From: Rhipicephalus microplus
Taxonomy: Eukaryota; Arthropoda; Arachnida; Ixodida; Ixodidae
Direction of reading: 5' to 3'
DNA length: 64,000 nucleotides
Assembly (NCBI RefSeq): GCF_043290135.1
Contig: NC_134707.1
Location: forward strand, 70,671,906 to 70,735,905
The position numbers and the translations under genes were made by a program. Below, piece after piece: positions 1 through 9,200 of the stretch (the stretch's first letter is position 1; each line of letters starts with the position of its first letter). Below the pieces are notes generated by a model. The model saw only the letters and a list, made by a program, of their open reading frames with translations, was not told the origin of the DNA and searched no databases.

Positions 1-726
1 ATCATAAATTGTTTTCTTTTCATTCACGCTTTCTTTACGCGTTAACTTGAATTCACAATGGATGACATTATGGTCACTGATGCAGTCTAACACATTAACA
101 GACATGTTTGACGGTTCGGTGGTAAGCACAAGATCCAAGATAGCATCCCCCCGTGTTGGCATAGAAACTATTTGGCTTAAACCGTAAGACGAAATCACGT
201 CAAGAAAGTCCTTACATTCAGCCATCCTTGTGCCGCTATCGGCTGTGCCCGTCCGCCAGTTTATTCCAGGGTAGTTAAAGTCGCCCGCGAGAATCACAGG
301 AGAGCCAGGAAATCTGTCATATACGAGGCTCAATGATTCGTTTAGGCAATTAACGAAGGTTTCTTTTGAGTCAGGCGGACGGTAACAAACCCCAACGGCA
401 CAAGTTACACATGAAAGCTGGACCAATACCCACAAAATTTCAATACAGGAACCCGTATCAAGCAGACGCGCTTGAAGATCTTTTTTTACTGCAATCATAA
501 CACCACCTCCCCGTGTTTCCGTTCTGTCCTTTCGAAACAGGATAAAGTTTTTAGTAAAAGACAATTCATGGTTACACACGTCACTCGTCAGCCATGTTTC
601 AGTTCCCACTATGATGTCTGCCGAGCAGGATTCGACAAACGCACAAAGGTGATCTTGTTTTCGAAAAATACTTCTAAAATTAGCTATAATAATAGATAGC
701 TTTTTAACTTCGGTTTCAATGGGGCG
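1..726 (-). CDS. ORF2 endonuclease (N-terminal part) of 2A-bearing non-LTR retrotransposon, cut by window edge
   Basis: Reading leftward from 726 the frame is open for 242 codons to the window edge. It encodes an apurinic-like (EEP family) endonuclease that nicks target DNA before reverse transcription. Visible motifs in order are an N-terminal ANFRSIF (family ANxRS motif), TETWL (catalytic Glu), YRPPDS, AGDFNYPGINW (catalytic Asp/Asn) and CISDHNVIH (catalytic SDH). Together they fit the CR1/L2 or Jockey-type group. The reverse transcriptase lies outside the window. The frame is the same as ORF1, separated only by the ORF1 UGA at 727-729, and the first AUG lies about 75 codons in, past the ANxRS and TETWL motifs. 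Translation therefore needs readthrough or non-AUG reinitiation, or this copy carries a nonsense mutation. Confidence 0.85.
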
Positions 727-1674
727 TCATTCATAAATCGCGGGAGCGTCTTGTCTCGGGATGGGGACCACTTTATTGCTCGAGGAATCGACGGTGAAAA
801 TTACGTTGCCCATTATAAGCTTGTCAAACTGCAACTTATACTTCTCATTTTTCTGTCGCTTCGCACGCGCGAAATCACGAAGCGTTTTTCTAATTAGCTG
901 CACACGAGGTGAAAAATCCTCCTCGATCCACACTCGCGGGGTTGCCAGGTCTTTCAGCTTGAACGCATTTTTCAGAATATTGCTTTTGTCCTTGAAGTTT
1001 AGGAATTTGACAACAACAGGTCGAGTGCGATCGGGTTTGCGTTGCCCGACCCGATGGGCTCGCTCAATTTCACCTGGTTGAATTCCCAAGTTTTCCGTGA
1101 CGAATTCATGAATGAGTTTTTCTGTATCGCTCCATTTTTCAGCGGCTTGCTCAGGAACACCCTTGAACACGAGATTATTGCGCCTCATTCGATTGTTCAG
1201 GTCATCTACAACAAGGTTGGCTTGATGGGTCTGTTTTTGCTCAATGGTTTTCAACTGTTCCTGAGACTCTTGCACAACAGAGCCGACAGCCTTGACGCTT
1301 TCACTTAAGTTGTCAACGCTCTCAAGACGCTCCTCTATTTTGGAGAGCCGCCTTTTGAGGTCTGTTACAGTAGTGTGAATGTCTTTTAGCTTGTTCGTCA
1401 CTTCCTTTTGAAAACGTTCATTTGAAGCAGTGAATTCCTTTACCAGTGCCACCACTTGGTCAACCTTGTCAGGACCTGGATTAAGCTCAACGTCGCCCGC
1501 ACAAATGAGCAAATGAGCAAGCGAAAAAAACACAAGCACTAGGCGTCCACCCAGCAAGTGACGGCGACCTAATGAACACGGACGGAGCCACAAAAGATTA
1601 CATGATCCCGTATTTTTTCTCGGCTGAGTGAAACAGCCGATGCGAGCGCGGTAAGTGCACAAATCAATACCCAT
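727..1674 (-). CDS. ORF1 protein of non-LTR retrotransposon with N-terminal 2A ribosome-skipping motif
   Basis: The 315-residue protein starts at ATG 1674. Residues 44-59 are hydrophobic (LVLVFFSLAHLLICAG region) and run straight into GDVELNPGP at 60-68, the canonical 2A motif. Skipping would occur between Gly67 and Pro68 (codons at 1476-1471), releasing a ~67-residue leader and a ~248-residue downstream protein. Residues ~75-155 are heptad-rich (coiled coil). Residues ~165-235 (RRNNLVFKG, ERAHRVG, RPVVVKFLNF) resemble the RRM-like core of L1 ORF1p-type RNA-binding proteins, and 240-295 resemble its C-terminal domain (PRVWIEEDF, FDKLIMGNVIF). Its expected role is RNA binding and trimerisation in the retrotransposition particle. 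The frame is intact, which suggests a fairly young copy. Confidence 0.88.
   Translation of the reverse strand: MGIDLCTYRARIGCFTQPRKNTGSCNLLWLRPCSLGRRHLLGGRLVLVFFSLAHLLICAGDVELNPGPDKVDQVVALVKEFTASNERFQKEVTNKLKDIHTTVTDLKRRLSKIEERLESVDNLSESVKAVGSVVQESQEQLKTIEQKQTHQANLVVDDLNNRMRRNNLVFKGVPEQAAEKWSDTEKLIHEFVTENLGIQPGEIERAHRVGQRKPDRTRPVVVKFLNFKDKSNILKNAFKLKDLATPRVWIEEDFSPRVQLIRKTLRDFARAKRQKNEKYKLQFDKLIMGNVIFTVDSSSNKVVPIPRQDAPAIYE
1471..1494 (-). other. 2A ribosome-skipping site in ORF1
   Basis: The codons read G-D-V-E-L-N-P-G|P, matching the DxExNPGP consensus in full. It directly follows a hydrophobic stretch, the arrangement described for signal-like 2A sequences in invertebrate retrotransposons and immune receptors. 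Activity itself is inferred from the motif. Confidence 0.85.
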
Positions 1675-2145
1675 ACTTAGTCATACATAGACAGTGTGCA
1701 ATTGGGACAGTGTGCAATAGACAGTGTGCAATTGGGGGATATGCAGCCAGTTAGAAGTTCAGCAAGGGCAAGCAAGTAGCTACACACTCACCTAGAAAAT
1801 AGCACGTTATTAGCTTGAGGCTTTGGCTGCAAATCCCCACTCGGTCGGCGTGAGCGATCCTTTTTACGGCGGGGCTGAACTGAGGGTGCTTGAAGCGATG
1901 AGCAGTCGAAGCGGTAAGCAATGGCAGCGCCGGTGTGGTGCTGATTGCCTCAGATGAAGTGGTGATTGCCAGTCACGGTGCAAGGTAAAGGGGGACGCCA
2001 CGTGTCCGGTGGCAACTGCGTCCGGTGGCAACTGCGTCCGATGACCTAGAAAATAGCACGTTATTAGCTTGAGGCTTTGGCTGCAAATCCCCACTCGGTC
2101 GGCGTGAGCGATCCTTTTTACGGCGGGGCTGAACTGAGGGTGCTT
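1675..2145 (-). repeat. 5' UTR of the 2A element with repeated monomers
   Basis: A 101-bp block at 1791-1891 recurs without visible difference at 2045-2145, giving a 254-bp repeat period (one full unit plus a partial one). Within the unit, 2002-2044 holds a short tandem repeat (GTCCGGTGGCAACTGC-type, two copies and a partial). Between the block and ORF1, ACAGTGTGCAAT occurs three times at 1690-1730. Monomeric 5' UTR repeats often carry internal promoters in non-LTR elements; promoter function here is inference. The segment ends where homology to the neighbouring decayed endonuclease resumes, so this is probably the true 5' end of the element. Confidence 0.6.
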
Positions 2146-2149
2146 CAAC

Positions 2150-2870
2150 TCACTTCGTTCCACCGATAGCAAGAAATTAATTCTACAAATGTTTTTACGT
2201 TTTGTTTTAGCTATACCCTTCTGTAGTTTTAAGGTGTCGTTTGACAAGGCGGTTCAAGAGGTAGCGGACAATATATTGGTAAATGATCGTTAAGATCACA
2301 AAACAGGACCCCTACTCTGGTAGATTTCGTAGAAAAACTTGTTATACAGAGGCAAAGCATTGTCTGTGTTGTAGGTGTAATTCGTGTGGGCCCGTCAATG
2401 ACATTTGATTACCCGTATGATTTAAAAGATTCTTGAAAACGCCTAAAATGTCGATTTAACTGGCAAGCGTCCATGTTAAAGTCGCCTATTAAGGCTGTTT
2501 GAGTTTAAGTTGAGCGCTTAGATGTAATAATTTTTCGGTAAAATCCAGAAACACGCTTAGTGACCCTGAGGGCGGACGATAAACAAGTGCAATCATTGTT
2601 TTCAAGCACTGATTACCAATACGTTCATATGATTGATTAACAACTCCGAGATAAGGAAGAATACTATAAGACTTATCATAGAGCACATAAAAAGCAATAC
2701 CGCCACCCCGCTTCTTCGATCGATATGCAGATATACAGTCATATCTGGAAATGAAATATATTCATCCGTAGATGTAAGCGATGTCTCGCTACAGCAAAAT
2801 ATGTCAAAACGGTGTTTCAGACCCGCTAGGTGAAAATTAACATCATCAAACTTATTTTTGGATGCGCACA
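2150..2870 (-). pseudogene. decayed endonuclease domain of a CR1/L2-like non-LTR retrotransposon
   Basis: Reading leftward from 2870, recognisable endonuclease pieces appear in order but in shifting frames: FDDVNFHLAGLKHRFDI and CCSETSLTS (catalytic Glu), then IALVYRPPSGS at about 2600, then ALIGDFNMDAC at about 2485 in another frame, then TRITPTTQ and LCDLNDHLPIYCP (the SDH-type motif) at about 2370-2260, and a linker region (TFVELISCYRWNEV) to about 2150. At least three frameshifts and several stops are needed to connect them. The frame is interrupted at about 2150 by the 5' UTR of the 2A element, so the rest of this older element may lie beyond the window. Confidence 0.75.
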
Positions 2871-2879
2871 GCGGGTCTC

Positions 2880-3075
2880 TGTATCCAATTGGTGCCTTCT
2901 GTCTCTCATTGCCCATCAGCAGCGATTGGAATGCTCCTGTACGAAATAGAGGTCCATCAATGTCGCTTTCGTGCCTGCTCAAGTTTCTCTCCTGTGCAAT
3001 GCTGCGCTGACGGCCAGCGTCAACGCCGCCGGTCAGCGTTTGCACCCGCTGCTTCGCATCTACACATGGTTCTAC
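2880..3075 (-). repeat. dispersed repeat, inverted partner of 4230-4440
   Basis: The reverse complement of this block aligns along most of its length with 4230-4440; shared anchors include GATGCGAAGCAGCG/GATGCAAAGCAGCG, the GGCGTT-ACGCTGGC stretch, CAGAAACTTG-type sequence and CCAATCGCTGCTG followed by ATGAGAGAC. The two copies point towards each other's outer sides around the CGTC element at 3202-4208. No coding potential is evident. Confidence 0.6.
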
Positions 3076-3201
3076 TTTTAGAGGGAAGAATGTGTAATTT
3101 TTTTTAGGTCCTTTAGTTGCATTGGAAAGTTTGCACTAAAAATGGCTGGTGAGTTTCTTTTATTCGCATCAATTGTTACCAAGCAGGCTGAAAAAAAATT
3201 T

Positions 3202-4208
3202 CAGCCTATCCACGGAGTGAATGATGGAGAGTGGGGTCAAAACCTTCGTCGGTCCATTCGTTCTTGCTTCCGTCCGTTCATGCGTCCGTCTGTGTGACCG
3301 TCCATGCGTACATCCGCCCATCTGTGCGTGCGTCTGTTCGTGCGTCCGTCCCTGCGTTTGTCCATGCATCCGCCCCTGCGTCCGTTCATGCTTCCATCCA
3401 TGCATCTGTCTGTGTGTCCGTTCGTCCATCTATTCAACGCTCCAAGCACCACACCCTCGTACCTTTTGATCATATATTCCCCTTATAGAAGCACCGCCAT
3501 TCATCGGACTTCCAAGGACTAAACGACAAGTGGGACACGCACTGCTTCTTACGGCTTGCGTTTCGGGTCTATTTCCCACCTTTAACCACCTCGAGTTCAT
3601 AGTATATACTAGTTCACTGTATTCATGACGCTGCGGCCCAACTCTCGCTAAACGTTGCTTAAACCAAGGAGGTTACGCCCAGAGAGTATAACGTAACAAC
3701 CCTTTCTTGTCAGATAGTGCTCAATGTACATGCCAATGACTGCTAATGGGAAATGAGAGACAGGAAAATTTGGCTTTCACTTTCTTACGGCTTTCGCTTC
3801 GCATATACTTCCCACCTTTAACCATCTCGAGTTCATCGTATATACTAGTTCATTGTATTCATGGCACTGCGGCTCAGCGCTCGCTAAGCCTTTCTAAAAC
3901 TAAGCAGGTTACACCCAGCGAGTTTAACGTAGCAACCCTTTCTTGTCAGATAGTGCTCAATGTGCATGCCAATGGCTGCTAATGGGAATCGCAGCGAGCG
4001 CGTTCACTAAAAGTCAAATGCTCTTGTCTCTCATTCCCCTTTTGCAGCCATTGGCATCTTCATTGAGCGCTATCTTTTTTTGTTCAACAACGCACAGTAG
4101 TCTCTCACCGGCACCACTTTGGAGGTGAAAATGTTATACTTGTTACACACTATAATGGCTACGAGGGACGAATGGGTGCCGCTATAAAATGCTTCACTGC
4201 TAAATAGT
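3202..4208 (+). repeat. CGTC-minisatellite dispersed element, copy 1
   Basis: It starts with CAGC(C/A)TATCCACGGAGTGAATGATG and has a ~200-bp CGTC/CGTG-rich minisatellite (3240-3430). Two diverged ~210-230-bp tandem modules follow (about 3545-3750 and 3779-3990), each with the CTCGAGTTCAT...TATATACTAGTTCA and GAGGTTAC..CCCAGCGAGT segments. An imperfect inverted repeat around ATGCCAATGGCTGCTAATGGGA (about 3950-4075) comes next, and it ends near GCTATAAAATGCTTC. The same architecture recurs at 13857, 14282, 15220 and (reversed) 36718. The apparent Arg/Gln-rich reading frames inside it are products of the minisatellite and are not genes. Confidence 0.75.
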
Positions 4209-4229
4209 TACACCATCTCCCGCTAAAGG

Positions 4230-4440
4230 AAACCATGTGTGGATGCAAAGCAGCGGTCGCTAACACTTACACTGACGGTGGCGTTAACGCTGGCTGTCAA
4301 GGCACCGTTGCGCAGGACAGAAACTTGGGAAGGCGCAAAGCGTGCAGCAATGTACCGGTGTTTCCTTTTAAAACATGCCAATCGCTGCTGCTGCTAATGG
4401 AAATGAGAGACACCAGACTGCGATTGGACACAAAGACCCG
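4230..4440 (+). repeat. dispersed repeat, inverted partner of 2880-3075
   Basis: See the partner block: the two share interspersed blocks in opposite orientation. An unrelated short reading frame crosses this segment; I see no domain in it. Confidence 0.55.
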
Positions 4441-4582
4441 CAGTTCGCTTTTATTGTATTCGCACGCTGCGAATTCTACTGTAAACAACGCGCAGAAAAA
4501 ATCTACCACCCGCCCTACCTTGGATGCCAAGATACAGCGCATATATATTGCCGCGTGCATAGCTGCATTTAGCGGCGAGATA

Positions 4583-4734
4583 GCGACGACAACGAAGAAC
4601 GCGGATTTGCTCGAGAGGCGCAGCGCAGCAGAGTGAAGAAGACGACAATCTTAGCGGCCTTCTCTGAGAGCGTCTTTACATGACCCACTCTCCGTGTTTT
4701 TAAATAAACCCCCTGTAATTTATAACCCGCGACA
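4583..4734 (+). repeat. 5' LTR (shared part) of Ty3/gypsy element A
   Basis: This 152-bp block matches 9813-9964 with six mismatches by eye (about 96% identity). It contains an AATAAA-type signal (TAAATAAACCCCC) and ends in ...CCCGCGACA, consistent with a CA terminus. Left of 4583 the two copies diverge, so the true LTR 5' end is not established; a TG at 4549 directly after an ATATAT run is one candidate, because the right LTR is also followed by ATATATAT. Confidence 0.75.
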
Positions 4735-4735
4735 C

Positions 4736-4751
4736 TGGTGGAAGTGCTGGG
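4736..4751 (+). promoter_or_regulatory. primer-binding site, element A
   Basis: TGGTGGAAGTGCTGGG starts two bases after the LTR end. It begins with TGG, as expected for pairing with a tRNA 3' CCA. Element B has a similar TGGTGGAGGGTGCTG in the same place. I cannot name the tRNA with confidence. Confidence 0.6.
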
Positions 4752-4763
4752 TACTACCACCTC

Positions 4764-6191
4764 ATGATCAGCACCCCTGTGAGAAGCCCCGAGTCCAGCC
4801 CTACAAGACATACACGCGTGGAGACGTCTGTGCACCGCTCAAGCCGTCGCCTTCAAGGTCTTGGACCAAAATTTGGCCTTTTAAAGGGAGCAACACTTCC
4901 GACAACCACCCCTACTCGAGAAATGGCAAGGAGTCCTGCACAGGTGACGGTCCAGAATATGCGCATTCCTGAACCATTTCATGGCCGGCCGAACGAAGAT
5001 GCGCAAGACTGGCTTGAGCAGTTCGAACGGGTAGCTAAATCAAATTACATGAGTCTCGATGGAAAGCTCTTCCACGTATACTCCGCCCTTAAAGACGGCG
5101 CGAAGACGTGGTTTATAAACCGGGAGGCAACATTGACGACATGAGAGGAGTTTTGTCGTCGGTTTCTTGACAACTTCGGTAACGCGGACCGACGCGAAAA
5201 CGCACAACGCCTTCTTGAAGGACGCAACCAACAGCTGGAGGAAAGCGTCGCCATGTTTGCTGAGGATATGGTGCGCTTGTGCCACCGCGTGGACCCCGAC
5301 ATGTCCGAGGCTCAAAAGCTAAGCCATCTCATGAGGGGCGTCAAAGAGCAGCTATTTGTTGGTCTTGTGCGCAATCCGCCGACAACAGTGGACGAGTTCA
5401 CCAGGGGGGCCACCGCAATAGAGCTTGCGCTACAGCAACGGTATCGACAGTCTGATCGCCCGGCCACCAGCGCAGCTGCAGGCGCCGCCGCACTTAGCGC
5501 AAACGACGAGTTTTCTCTATGCCACCTGATCAGACAGATCGTGCGTGAGGAGATCGCGAAGGAGAACGCAAAATACACATTGCAGTCACAGGCGCCCCCG
5601 CAGCAGGAGTCCATGGTAGCCTCCGTCGCTGAAGTCGTTCGCCATGAACTTCGACAATCGTTTGCCTCTCCTCAGCAATATTCCCCTCCACCACACCGTC
5701 CAAACTCGTGTACCTATGCAGACGCTGTGCGTCGTCCATTGGCTGCAGAAGTAGCATACAAGCCGAACGGATACAGCTATGCAGACGCTGTTCGTCGACC
5801 CACGTCCATGCCAGCGCCGCAGTACCTCGAACCGTATCCTGTGGCAGCCTGGGCTCAGCAGGATTCTGTCAGGCGACCTTATATGCGGAAGACCGACATA
5901 TGGCGCACTGCGGATCGTCGACCACTCTGCTACAACTGTGGAGAGCCAGGGCACATTTACCGTTTTTGCCCACATCGCCGAGCTGAATACCGCGGCAGTG
6001 CACCTACAGCTACGCGCCGACAGTTCGACGAAAGCCGTGCCCTCATCGACGACGAGCAGGCTGGCAGGCGGGAAGGCTCTTCTACCTTCCGGACGCGGTC
6101 ACCATCACCGGCTCGCTTTGGTTCACCAAGCCGCCGTAGTTTTGCTGACACCGTCAGAGGTCGGTCTCACAGCCCACGGCGGGGAAACTGA
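4764..6191 (+). pseudogene. gag: gag of Ty3/gypsy element A, interrupted by one in-frame UGA
   Basis: One frame runs from ATG 4764 (alternative ATG at 4923) to the stop at 6189-6191, broken only by TGA at 5142-5144. In element B the equivalent position (HKNDITTW...) holds Trp, so TGG to TGA is the simplest explanation. The capsid-like part has PEPFHGRPNEDAQDWLEQFE and ARxxxRNPPTTVDEF-type segments typical of Ty3/gypsy Gag. A CCHC zinc knuckle CYNCGEPGHIYRFC lies at about 5929-5971, followed by a basic Ser/Arg-rich tail. Gag packages element RNA. The final codons GGA-AAC-TGA form the frameshift site into pol. With the internal stop this copy should make only a truncated Gag and could not make Gag-Pol by itself. 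Confidence 0.85.
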
Positions 6192-6219
6192 AAGCAGCGA
6201 CCTTTGGGGGGAAGGTTGC
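6182..6219 (+). promoter_or_regulatory. -1 ribosomal frameshift site (slippery heptamer plus hairpin), element A
   Basis: G GGA AAC at 6182-6188 fits X XXY YYZ in the gag frame and is followed at once by the gag stop TGA (6189-6191). Moving back one base puts the ribosome in the pol frame, which is open from here. After an 8-nt spacer, GCGACCTT (6197-6204) pairs with AAGGTTGC (6212-6219), an 8-bp stem with one G-U pair and a 7-nt G-rich loop. Function is inferred from this standard architecture. Confidence 0.75.
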
Positions 6220-9200
6220 AAGCTGTCGAATTGCCGAAAATCCCTCACTGCTGCCGAAACACGTGAGAGACGACGATGAAGACTTCGCCGAGAAAACTGT
6301 GACTGCCGACCTCGCTGTGACGATTGACGGCGTTGAAGTGACGGCCTTAGTCGATACGGGTGCAGACTTTTCCATAATGAGTGAACGATTGGCAGACGAA
6401 CTCAAGAAAGTCATGATGGAATGGACGGGCCCTTATATCCAAAGTGCTGAAGGCCAGATAATGACTCCCACAGGAAAATGTACAGCAAGACTCACTATTG
6501 AGAATTTGGCTTTTGTAGCCACATTTCTGATCCTACCGGAGTGCTGCAAACCTATGATACTGGGAATGGACTTCTTAAAAGAGTACGGTGCTGTGGTCAA
6601 CATACGCGACGGTGTGATCACATTCGCCGCCAAGTCTGGGACCACTGATCCAGACCAAGAACCCAGGGTGTTACGTGTGGTCGACGACGACGTCTGCGTG
6701 CCACCACTGTCATGTAGTCTTGTTTCCGTGTGTTGCGCCGTGCACTGTAATGAAGACGCCATAGCCGAACGCATCACTGACCTTCTTTTTCACCAAGGCA
6801 TCGCCATCGCTCGCGGTATCGTCAGCTTAGTGGATGGGCGCGCAGACGTGCTTCTGACCAACTTCATGAATGAGCGCCGGCACATCGGTAAAGGCACGGC
6901 TGTGGCGTACCTCGAAGAGCTCGACTACTCTCACGACTGTTTTCTAATGCAAGGGGAAGCCACAGCTCAATCACCTCCATATACACCACCAGTTGATATC
7001 GGTCCGAGTCTAACACCAACTGAAAGATGCCGTCTTATGGAGCTGCTCGACCAGTTCAAGGACTGCTTCTCATCGACATCACGTGTAGGTCGAACGCCTT
7101 TGACTAAGCATCGCGTAATTACGGAAGACACAGCAAGACCGATCCGACAGAACCCGTATCGCGTCGCTGAGAAAGAACGTGAGGCAATCCAGCAGCAAGT
7201 CAAGAAGATGCTAGAGGATGACGTTATCCAACCATCAAGGAATCCTTGGGCATCGCCAGTGGTACTTGTGAAAAAGAAAGACGGCAGCTTTCGTTTCTGC
7301 ATCGATTATCGTAAGCTGAACCATGTTACAAAAAAAGATGTTTATCCATTACCACGGATCGATGACACTTTGGACAGGCTACGGAATGCGCGCTACTTCT
7401 CGTCAATGGACCTTAAAAGTGGATACTGGCAAATAGAAGTAGATGAGCGCGACCGAGAAAAGACCGCCTTCGTGACGCCAGACGGGCTTTATGAATTCAA
7501 AGTCCTCCCTTTCGGTCTATGCTCAGCCCCAGCCACGTTTCAGAGACTAATGGATACCATTATGTCCGGCCTGAAATGGAAAACATGCCTTGTGTACCTC
7601 GACGACGTGATCGTTTTTTCGGCCACGTTTGAAGAGCATCTAAAGCGGCTACTGTCAGTCCTTCAAGCCATACGGTCTGCTGGACTCACACTCAAACCGG
7701 AAAAATGCCACTTCGGCTTCGAAAAACTCCAGTTCCTGGGACACGTGATCAGTCGTGAAGGTGTGAAGCCTGACCCAGATAAAACAGCAGCCGTCGCAAA
7801 GTTCGCAAGGCCTATTGATAAGAAACCGGTCAGTCGTTTTCTGGGTCTCTGCGCCTGCTACCAGCGATTTATAGCAGGCTTTGCACACATCGCCTCTCCA
7901 CTCACCCGCCTTACAAGGGAAGACATCGCATTTGTATGGGGTGACGAGCAAGAAGCTTCATTCAACGAGCTGCGACAGCGTCTACAAACTCCACCTGTCC
8001 TCGCTCACTTCGACGAGAATGCACCAACAGCCATTCATACAGACGCCAGCAATGTGGGCCTAGGTGCTGTTCTTGTTCAATGCCAAGATGGTGTGGAGAG
8101 AGTGGTTGCCTACGCTAGCAGAACGTTGACACGCGCCGAGTCAAACTACTCAACAACGGAGAAGGAGTGTCTGGCCGTAGTTTGGGCAGTTGCGAAATTC
8201 CGCCCGTACTTATATGGCCGCGCTTTCCAAGTCGTAAGCGACCATCACTCTCTTTGTTGGTTGACCAACATGAAAGACCCATTTCGACGTTTAGCACGAT
8301 GGAGCTTACGGCTCCAAGAGTACGACATGGCCGTAGTTTACAAGTCCGGAAGGCAACACTTAGACGCCGACTGTTTGTCAAGGTCACCGATTGAATCACC
8401 GGCTATAGAGGATGATGATTTCCCAGGTTTTTTAGGAGTTGTTGATGCAGCTATCATTTCTCGGCAACAACAAGATGATCGGGAGCTCAACTCGCTTATG
8501 GAATTCTTGAACGGACGAGCCGCCAATGCACCAAGAGTGTTTTCCAAGAACTTTTCGTCATTCTGTTTACGGGACGGAATTCTGTACAAAAAGAACTTTT
8601 CATCAACAGGTAGAAGCTATCTGCTGGTAGTTCCTGGAGCTCTCCGCAGCGAAATTTTACAAGCCTGCCATGACGAAGCCACTGCGGGCCATTTCGGTTT
8701 CTCAAGAACACTGACACGCATCAAAGAAAAATATTACTGGCCAAGAATCGCAGCAGAGGTTAAACATTACGTCCGAACATGCATTGACTGTCAGCGGCGC
8801 AAGGTACCACCTGTCAAACCCGCTGGGCTATTCCATCCTGTGCCCGTGCCAGAAACCCCGTTTTCTCAAATCGGAATGGATCTGCTGGGCCCATTCCCAA
8901 CATCGGACAGTGGCAACAAATGGGTTAGAGTGGCGACGGACTACCTTACCCGATACGCGGAGACCAAGGCAATCGCGAGTGGCACTGCAGCTGAAGCGAC
9001 CCAGTTCTTCATTGAGAACATTGTTCTGAGACATGGTGCTCCAGCTGTCGTCATAACAGACAAAGGTACCGCGTTTACAGCTGAGCTTTTGTGCACTGTG
9101 CTTACGCTCAGTGGCACAGCGCATAGGAAGACGACAGCTTACCACCCACAAACGAATGGGCTTACAGAAAGACTTAACAAGACAATCGCTGACATGCTTT

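Noticed and set aside
3169..3522. Several overlapping frames rich in Arg/Thr/Gln or Ser/Val/Cys on both strands (also at 14166-14603, 15118-15540, 37171-37649).
   Set aside because: They are read-outs of the CGTC minisatellite in different frames; similar frames occur in all five element copies.
5142..5144. UGA in element A gag as a programmed recoding or selenocysteine site.
   Set aside because: Element B has Trp at the matching position; a TGG to TGA change is simpler, and I saw no supporting structure.
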